Origin: DRQF01 sp964559135
GTDB taxonomy: Bacteria > Planctomycetota > GCA-002687715 > DRQF01
DNA length: 11,447 nucleotides
NCBI GenBank assembly: GCA_964559135.1
Contig: CAZLGG010000121.1
Location: 1-11,447 of the forward strand
Reading direction: 5' to 3'
Shown: one piece after another, positions 7,230 to 11,447 of the stretch
Position numbering within the stretch: the first letter of the stretch is position 1
Layout: each line of letters starts with the position of its first letter
Position numbers and translations under genes: made by a program
The notes under the pieces: generated by a model
Told to the model about the DNA's origin: nothing
Databases searched by the model: none
The model's input: the letters and a program-made list of their open reading frames with translations, nothing else

Positions 7230-7775
7230 TCAGCGCTTCGAAGGGGACTTCGTCTTCGGTGCGTCGGGATTGGGAGCGCCGTAGTGCAGATGAAGCAGGG
7301 TGGGGCGGTTGTTGCCGTCCAGTCGGACGATGAAGAGGTCGTCGTAGTCCCCGTCGTCCAGGCGCACCTTTTTCTCGAGACCGAGGTGCTTCAGCAGGGC
7401 CGGCACGGTGTTGGAATGCCCCGCCACCAGGATGTTCTTGCCCTTCACTTCGGCGAGAAGAGTCTTCACGAATTTCGACTCCCGGCCAGCGGCGTAGCGC
7501 TCGATGTCCAGTCCCGCGGCCTTGGCGGCGGGCTGCACCGTGTCCTGCGTGCGCCGAAACTGGGTCGCGAAGCAGTGGTCGAGCTTCACCGAACGAAGTG
7601 CCCGCGCGAGAGCCTGGGCCCGCTCCTTTCCCGCACGGGAAAGCTCCGGGTTCCGTTCTCCCGGTTTCACGACTTTCTCTGCGTGCCGGACGATGTAGAT
7701 CGTCCGTTGAGCGGCAAGCGGGCCCCCGCTCAGAAGTCCAGAGAGGAGGAGAACAACAAGAAAGCGTCGGGTCAT
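7230..7775 (-). CDS. Exported histidine phosphatase superfamily protein
   Basis: 181-residue protein read from ATG 7775. A longer frame reaches 7832, but 7775 gives a clean signal peptide (MTRRFLVVLLLSGLLSGGPL, then AAQ) and has GGAG eight bases upstream on the minus strand. The mature part begins with the phosphatase signature IYIVRHAEK (26-34; catalytic His31 in the RHG-type motif, here RHA). Then come LSRAGKERAQALARAL (45-60), the substrate-pocket run FATQFRRTQDT (69-79; Arg74/75), and the second catalytic histidine in ILVAGHSNTVP (115-125; His120). This matches the short SixA/phosphoglycerate-mutase-like branch. Members hydrolyse varied phosphoesters; an exported one may act on periplasmic phosphates, but the substrate is unknown. 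The C-terminal tail (PNPDAPKTKSPSKR) is polar and probably disordered. It lies 79 bases downstream of the lipoprotein gene on the same strand, so the two may share a transcript. Confidence 0.9.
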   Translation of the reverse strand: MTRRFLVVLLLSGLLSGGPLAAQRTIYIVRHAEKVVKPGERNPELSRAGKERAQALARALRSVKLDHCFATQFRRTQDTVQPAAKAAGLDIERYAAGRESKFVKTLLAEVKGKNILVAGHSNTVPALLKHLGLEKKVRLDDGDYDDLFIVRLDGNNRPTLLHLHYGAPNPDAPKTKSPSKR

Positions 7776-7783
7776 CGGATCGG

Positions 7784-7787
7784 CTCC
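7784..7787 (-). promoter_or_regulatory. Ribosome binding site choosing the 7775 start
   Basis: On the minus strand GGAG lies eight bases before ATG 7775. Together with the signal peptide that begins there, it argues against the 19-residue-longer start at 7832. Confidence 0.55.
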
Positions 7788-7854
7788 ATGCGGGTTTGTT
7801 TCGTTCGGGGCCCAGCTTGCCATGCTTGGCACCGGAAGACGACTGCGCCGTGAA

Positions 7855-8262
7855 TCAGTCCTTGAAGACGCTGCGGCCGAAGGTGCCGTCTTGGCGGACG
7901 GACCAACGCTGGCCGGGGCGGCGCGGAAGAGTGGCGACGCCGGTGGGGAGGAAGAGCTTCACCGTGCGGGCATCGTAGGCGACGCGGAGACGACCGATCC
8001 GCAGTCGCCCCTCGTCGACCTCGAGGTGGCCACTCCAGCTGCCGTGGTCCGGAAAGCGGAGGATCATCCCGTCCAAATCCAGCTCCGTCGCGGCGCTCCG
8101 GACGCGGATGGCCGCACGTTGCGCACCTCGGGCGGCCTCGGCGGAGTTCTTGGTCTCCGGACGACGGGTTGGTGTGTCTTGATCGAGGGTCACGCATGCG
8201 GGGGCGACCAAGCAAAAGAGGGCCAAGAGGAGACGGAGGGGGCAGTTGCGAGCGTGATCCAT
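7855..8262 (-). CDS. Putative lipoprotein of unknown function
   Basis: I do not recognise this protein. From ATG 8262 it has 135 residues: a short N-terminus, a hydrophobic stretch LRLLLALFCLVAPAC (9-23) and Cys23 as a possible lipidation site. The lipobox (APAC) is imperfect because of the Pro at -2. A polar linker (24-45) follows, then a probable short helix (AEAARGAQRAAIRVRS, 41-56) and a strand-rich region, ELDLDGMILRFPDHGSWSGH (60-79) through RLRIGRLRVAYDARTVKLFL (86-105). It ends in a charged segment with RWSVRQDGTFGRSVF. The frame extends to 8346, but that would run into the thiC promoter and riboswitch, and the hydrophobic segment would no longer be N-terminal. No good Shine-Dalgarno precedes 8262. 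It is the first gene of a minus-strand pair with the histidine phosphatase and divergent from thiC. It is probably an envelope protein. Confidence 0.6.
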   Translation of the reverse strand: MDHARNCPLRLLLALFCLVAPACVTLDQDTPTRRPETKNSAEAARGAQRAAIRVRSAATELDLDGMILRFPDHGSWSGHLEVDEGRLRIGRLRVAYDARTVKLFLPTGVATLPRRPGQRWSVRQDGTFGRSVFKD

Positions 8263-8304
8263 GGGGAGAGGATAGGGCCGGTCCCCACCTCGGCAAGGGG
8301 GCTC

Positions 8305-8332
8305 TTGTCCGGTCCACCCCCTGGAGTATCCT
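8305..8332 (+). promoter_or_regulatory. Probable sigma-70-type promoter of thiC
   Basis: TTGTCC (8305-8310, 4 of 6 matches to TTGACA) and TATCCT (8327-8332, 4 of 6 to TATAAT) are separated by 16 bases. Transcription would start about seven bases later, near 8339-8340, exactly where the P1 stem of the TPP riboswitch begins. The spacing and this fit support the call; each box alone is weak. Confidence 0.45.
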
Positions 8333-8339
8333 GAAAGTT

Positions 8340-8421
8340 GTCGCAAGGGGTGCCTCCTGGGGGAGGCTGAGATGAGACCCTTCGAACCTGATCCGGGTCA
8401 TGCCGGCGCAGGGATGGCGAC
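8340..8421 (+). promoter_or_regulatory. TPP riboswitch (THI box)
   Basis: Thiamin-pyrophosphate-sensing mRNA leader. P1 pairs GTCGC (8340-8344) with GCGAC (8417-8421). GGGGTGCC (8347-8354) opens the pyrimidine-sensing arm; a hairpin follows in which GCCTCC (8352-8357) pairs with GGAGGC (8362-8367) across a TGGG loop, and the arm ends in the invariant CTGAGA (8367-8372) that contacts the pyrimidine ring. The second arm begins with ACCC (8377-8380), which pairs with GGG (8411-8413). Its inner stem is CCGG (8393-8396) with CCGG (8403-8406) around GTCATG, and the conserved AACCTGATCCGGGT and GCCGGCGCAGGGA blocks are present. It lies 44 bases ahead of thiC, a classic target. Whether it acts on translation or on transcription cannot be decided: no terminator hairpin with a T-run is seen before the start codon, which favours translational control. 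Confidence 0.97.
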
Positions 8422-8455
8422 CGATCCCGTCATCCCGTACGCAGGCTCGCCCGCT

Positions 8456-8460
8456 GGAGA
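8456..8460 (+). promoter_or_regulatory. Ribosome binding site of thiC
   Basis: GGAGA lies five bases before ATG 8466. It selects this start over the in-frame ATG at 8400, which lies inside the riboswitch core. Confidence 0.65.
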
Positions 8461-8465
8461 TTCTC

Positions 8466-10244
8466 ATGAGCAGCCAAGGCGATCCGTCCGTTCCCTATTC
8501 CCTCCCGCCCATCGGGAGCAATCCGTCCCTCCGCAGTGAAGGGACGAACCCGGGTGCATTTGCGCTGCCCCCCAGTTTGCACCCCGGTGCCGGCGGTCGC
8601 TCGACGTTCTCCTCGCCGGACTCCCCCGGAATGCCTCCGCCTTCCTCCAAGACGGCCTGGGACTTCATGCCCGAGGGTTGGGTCAAGGAGGGCGAGACCT
8701 GGCGCCCGCCCGCCGGATTCGAACCGAGAACCCAGCTCGATTTCGCCCGACTGGGCCGCATCACGCCCGAGATGAAGCGGGTCGCAGAGCGCGAACCCCA
8801 TCTCACTGCCGACCAGGTCCGCGACGAAGTGGCGGCAGGCCGCATGGTGATTCCCGCGAACCGGGTCCACTTGGGGCATCAGCTGGACCCCATGGCCATC
8901 GGCCGAGCCTCCCTGACCAAGGTGAACGCGAACCTGGGCGCATCGCCTGTGGCCTCCAGCATCGAGGAAGAGGTCGACAAAATGCATTGGGCGGTCCGCT
9001 GGGGAGCGGACACCGTCATGGATCTCTCGACGGGCGGGCCCCTCGACGCGTGCCGCGAGGCCATCATTCGCGAGAGCCGCGTCCCCATTGGAACGGTTCC
9101 GATCTACTCCATGATCATCGGCCGCAAGATCGAAGACCTCGACATCGAGACCGTCTTACGCGTGCTCGAACACCAGGCCGGCCAAGGCGTCGACTACTTC
9201 ACGATTCACGCCGGTGTCCTCGAGGAGCATCTTCCCTATGTCCGCGATCGGCTCATCGGCATCGTGAGCCGCGGTGGGTCGCTGCTCGCGAAGTGGATGA
9301 TTCATCACGACCGCCAGAACCTGATGTACGAGCACTGGGAGGATATCTGCGACGTCATGCGTCGTTACGATGTCACGTTCTCCATCGGCGACGGCCTTCG
9401 ACCGGGTGGGCTCGCCGACGCCACCGACCGGGCTCAACTGGCCGAATTGGCGGCGTTGGGCCGACTCACCGAGCGCGCCTGGAAGAAGGGCGTCCAGGTC
9501 ATGGTGGAGGGGCCGGGGCACGTTCCGTTCGACCAGATCGAATACAATATGAAACTCGAGCGCCAACTTTGCCACGGCGCGCCCTTCTATGTCCTCGGGC
9601 CTCTCGTCACCGACATCTTCCCGGGCTACGACCACATCACGAGCTGCATCGGCGCCACGGCCGCGGCCTATCACGGTGCGGCCATGCTCTGCTACGTGAC
9701 GCCGAAGGAGCACCTGGGTCTTCCCAAAAAGGACGACGTCAAACAGGGATGCGTCGCCTACAAGATTGCCGCCCACGCGGCGGACGTGGCCTTGGGCATT
9801 CCCGGATCGCGGGACCGGGACGACGAGCTGACCAAGGCTCGTGCGGCCCTGAACTGGGAGCGTCATTTCGAGCTGTCCTTCGACCCGGATCTCGCCCGTG
9901 CTTTTCACGACGAGGATTTGGACGTCGATACCGACTTTTGCGCGATGTGTGGGCATGACTGGTGCAGCGTGAGGATCAGCAAGGAGATTCAGGAGTTCGC
10001 CTCGGGCAAGGATCCGAAATTCGCGGTGGGCAAGGCCAAGATCTCCGCCGCGCTGACGCCGGAACAAAAGAGCATCCTCGAGCAACGGGGAGTTCTCGCC
10101 CCGGAAGAAATCCATCGATTGGCATCGAAGACCCGCGCCAAGGTGGGGGCGGCCGAGGGGAAAAAAGCCGCCTGTCACAGCGATCTTGCCGACGACGAAC
10201 GTGCCCGGGTCCTGCAAGAGAGGGCGGTCGAGGCGGACGACTGA
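8466..10244 (+). CDS. thiC: Phosphomethylpyrimidine synthase ThiC
   Basis: Radical-SAM enzyme that rearranges aminoimidazole ribotide into hydroxymethylpyrimidine phosphate, the pyrimidine precursor of thiamin, in the cytoplasm. It is 592 residues long from ATG 8466. Residues 1-60 are Pro/Ser/Gly-rich and probably disordered. A ThiC-associated N-terminal part follows (WDFMPEGWVKEGETWRPP, 65-82; MAIGRASLTKVNANLGAS, 143-160). The core barrel carries WGADTVMDLSTGG (179-191), VDYFTIHAGV (242-251), FSIGDGLRPGG (305-315), VMVEGPGHVPFDQI (345-358), LGPLVTDIFPGYDHITSCIG (377-396) and CYVTPKEHLGLP (409-420). The C-terminal 4Fe-4S motif is CAMCGHDWC, with Cys492, Cys495 and Cys500, followed by SVRISKEI. 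About 85 further residues form a charged tail containing a lone Cys570. All catalytic and cluster residues expected are present. Expression is under the TPP riboswitch just upstream. No other thi gene is in the window. Confidence 0.97.
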   Translation: MSSQGDPSVPYSLPPIGSNPSLRSEGTNPGAFALPPSLHPGAGGRSTFSSPDSPGMPPPSSKTAWDFMPEGWVKEGETWRPPAGFEPRTQLDFARLGRITPEMKRVAEREPHLTADQVRDEVAAGRMVIPANRVHLGHQLDPMAIGRASLTKVNANLGASPVASSIEEEVDKMHWAVRWGADTVMDLSTGGPLDACREAIIRESRVPIGTVPIYSMIIGRKIEDLDIETVLRVLEHQAGQGVDYFTIHAGVLEEHLPYVRDRLIGIVSRGGSLLAKWMIHHDRQNLMYEHWEDICDVMRRYDVTFSIGDGLRPGGLADATDRAQLAELAALGRLTERAWKKGVQVMVEGPGHVPFDQIEYNMKLERQLCHGAPFYVLGPLVTDIFPGYDHITSCIGATAAAYHGAAMLCYVTPKEHLGLPKKDDVKQGCVAYKIAAHAADVALGIPGSRDRDDELTKARAALNWERHFELSFDPDLARAFHDEDLDVDTDFCAMCGHDWCSVRISKEIQEFASGKDPKFAVGKAKISAALTPEQKSILEQRGVLAPEEIHRLASKTRAKVGAAEGKKAACHSDLADDERARVLQERAVEADD

Positions 10245-10251
10245 AGTGGCC

Positions 10252-11447
10252 TCAACCGTTGCCGCTCGCCTCCTCGAGGAGACGGGAAAGGAAGGTTCGG
10301 CGCTTCGCGTCGATGTTCCGCGCGCGGTGTTCGGGCGATTCGGTGGGCAGACCGAGAGCCGTCCGAAATCGCGCTTCGAAGTCGCCCCACTCCGTGACCC
10401 CGGGGGATTCCCTGCGGAGCTTCCGCACCTTCCGAAGGCCCTCCTCGAGATCCTCTTGCAGGCCTCGGGACCGCAAGAGACCCAATTCCAAGGCTCGGGC
10501 CGCAACGGTGCCGCGAAGTGTCGGCGGCGCCTCGGCGAGACTCCGCAGCCCGCGCGTCGCGAGGTCCGTCCGCGTTGCGCTCCCCCGTGGCGCGAGGCCG
10601 GCGAGGATATGGAAACTCCTCGCCAAGTGGAGCCGTACCTGGGGATCATCCGGTGCGATGTCTCGAGCCCCTTTTCCCAAGGCGAGGATTCTCCGAGCGA
10701 GCGCATCCGGGAAGACACCGGATTTCTTCTTTGCGAGAGCCGCCTTTTGGCGAAGGAGGGAGATGAGCAAGAAGAGATCGTCGATGTCCTTGGGGTCCTT
10801 CGCGCGGAGTCGCTCTCGCGCCGTCACGGCCTCATCGACGATTCGCATGGCTTCCTCGATGTCGCCGCGTGCTTCGGCGCGGCGGATCTGAAGCATGCGG
10901 ATGGCTTCGATGCGGGCAAGCTGTCGGGGGTCCTCTGGCAAGCGGTGAACGAGCTGTCGTGTCAGAGCGACGGACTCCTCGAGAGCTCGATCGATCCGCG
11001 GGTCGTCGATTCCGAATTGGGTGAAGAGTGCCGCGAATTGCCGAAGGGCCTCGACGCGATTCTCCATGGAAAGGACACGGCCGGGGTCGAGGTCGAGGAG
11101 TTTTTTCGAGAGCTTCCAGCGCTTGATGACGTGGCGGGCGTAGTCCTTCCAGCTTCCCATGTGAAGCCGGAGATGCGCCACCCGCTCATGGCTCCAGTTG
11201 AGATCGTCGAGGTAGCATGGGACTTTCGGATGCCGCGCATGGAGAGACGCATCGATGGCCATGGCGCGCAGGTAGAGATCCATGGCCGTCTCTTGCCTTC
11301 CTTCTCGCAAGAAGATGTCACCGAGCTGGACGATGGCGATGGACAGTGCCTGTTGGTCCCGGGCGTTGGAGGGATGGGCGCCGGCCAAGGCCTCGCGGAT
11401 CTTCAAAGCCTCTTTGCGGAGCGGGAGCGCACGTTCGAAGTGCCCCG
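10252..11447 (-). CDS. TPR-repeat protein, C-terminal part (runs off the window)
   Basis: The minus-strand frame stays open through base 11447, so the N-terminus is missing; 397 residues are visible. The first visible residues read GHFERALPLRKEALKIREAL, then HPSNARDQQALSIAIVQLGD and IFLREGRQETAMDLYLRAMA. This is the kinesin-light-chain-like TPR pattern (ALPLxxxALxIRExL). A second, looser TPR-like helix pair lies near visible residues 180-213 (RRAEARGDIEEAMRIVDEAV). The rest is helical and Arg/Leu-rich. No membrane segment or catalytic motif is visible. Similar tails are common at the C-terminus of large serine/threonine protein kinases in Planctomycetota and relatives, so a kinase domain beyond the edge is a reasonable guess, not something seen here. 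A TTG at 11406 is an internal codon and not a start. Its stop lies seven bases from the thiC stop on the other strand. Confidence 0.8.
   Translation of the reverse strand, partial: GHFERALPLRKEALKIREALAGAHPSNARDQQALSIAIVQLGDIFLREGRQETAMDLYLRAMAIDASLHARHPKVPCYLDDLNWSHERVAHLRLHMGSWKDYARHVIKRWKLSKKLLDLDPGRVLSMENRVEALRQFAALFTQFGIDDPRIDRALEESVALTRQLVHRLPEDPRQLARIEAIRMLQIRRAEARGDIEEAMRIVDEAVTARERLRAKDPKDIDDLFLLISLLRQKAALAKKKSGVFPDALARRILALGKGARDIAPDDPQVRLHLARSFHILAGLAPRGSATRTDLATRGLRSLAEAPPTLRGTVAARALELGLLRSRGLQEDLEEGLRKVRKLRRESPGVTEWGDFEARFRTALGLPTESPEHRARNIDAKRRTFLSRLLEEASGNG

Noticed and set aside
7776..7832. 19-residue longer N-terminus for the histidine phosphatase
   Set aside because: The ribosome site and clean signal peptide both point to ATG 7775.
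7284..8334. Two plus-strand frames (7284-7853 and 7822-8334) opposite the histidine phosphatase and lipoprotein genes
   Set aside because: The minus strand carries the RHAEK and AGHS phosphatase motifs and a signal peptide; the plus-strand frames show neither family motifs nor ribosome sites.
8263..8346. 28-residue longer N-terminus for the lipoprotein
   Set aside because: It would cross the thiC promoter and the riboswitch P1 stem and bury the hydrophobic export segment inside the protein.
8400..8465. Upstream in-frame ATG (8400) as the thiC start
   Set aside because: It lies inside the conserved TPP riboswitch core; ATG 8466 has GGAGA five bases upstream.
8678..9958. 426-codon plus-strand frame inside thiC
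   Set aside because: It is an Arg/Gly/His-rich alternative frame overlapping the unmistakable ThiC core.
9156..10718. 520-codon minus-strand open frame across thiC and the TPR gene
   Set aside because: It covers the ThiC core in antisense and a different frame of the TPR gene; both real frames are far better supported.
1..11447. CRISPR arrays, tRNA genes, insertion sequences or a defence or phage system
   Set aside because: No regularly spaced repeats, tRNA-like clover segments, transposase or integrase motifs, or inverted-repeat ends were noticed. Every sizeable stretch is accounted for by the genes listed.

Overview
This is a GC-rich, densely packed bacterial chromosome segment with short gaps and no mobile elements, tRNA or rRNA genes, or CRISPR arrays that I can see. 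Both edges cut through long helical-repeat proteins: a HEAT/TPR-like protein on the left and a kinesin-light-chain-type TPR protein on the right. TPR proteins of that style, together with the ThiC form seen here (cluster motif CAMCGHDWC, long tails), remind me of Planctomycetota and related large-genome bacteria. That placement is an impression from protein style, not a phylogenetic result.

Layout, left to right. Positions 1-1035 (+) hold the C-terminal part of a HEAT/TPR-like protein. It is followed 31 bases later by proS (1067-2788, +), a complete bacterial-type prolyl-tRNA synthetase starting with TTG. After a 101-base gap come five genes on the + strand separated by 19-43 bases, probably one operon: an AlgI-like MBOAT O-acyltransferase (2890-4314), a CPBP-family membrane protein (4339-5055), a BioY biotin transporter S-component (5075-5644), a NodB-type polysaccharide deacetylase (5687-6667) and a PAT-type GNAT acetyltransferase (6711-7214). 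Three of the five are predicted membrane proteins. MBOAT plus deacetylase suggests work on an envelope or exported polysaccharide, while BioY is a nutrient gene that does not obviously belong.

Converging on that operon from the right are two minus-strand genes: an unrecognised putative lipoprotein (8262-7855) and then an exported histidine-phosphatase-family protein (7775-7230). Divergent from them is a thiamin unit on the + strand: a probable promoter (8305-8332), a well-formed TPP riboswitch (8340-8421) and thiC (8466-10244), the synthase for the pyrimidine half of thiamin. The stop of thiC faces the stop of the minus-strand TPR protein (10252 to beyond 11447), with only seven bases between them.

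Most of the content is ordinary. I found no convincing undescribed system. The points most worth checking are the partnerless MBOAT gene sitting with a deacetylase, the CPBP protein lacking the first Glu of its EExxxR motif, the unrecognised lipoprotein, and the close fit of promoter and riboswitch ahead of thiC. No stretch over 300 bases lacks a gene; the longest gap (8263-8465) is filled by the promoter and riboswitch.
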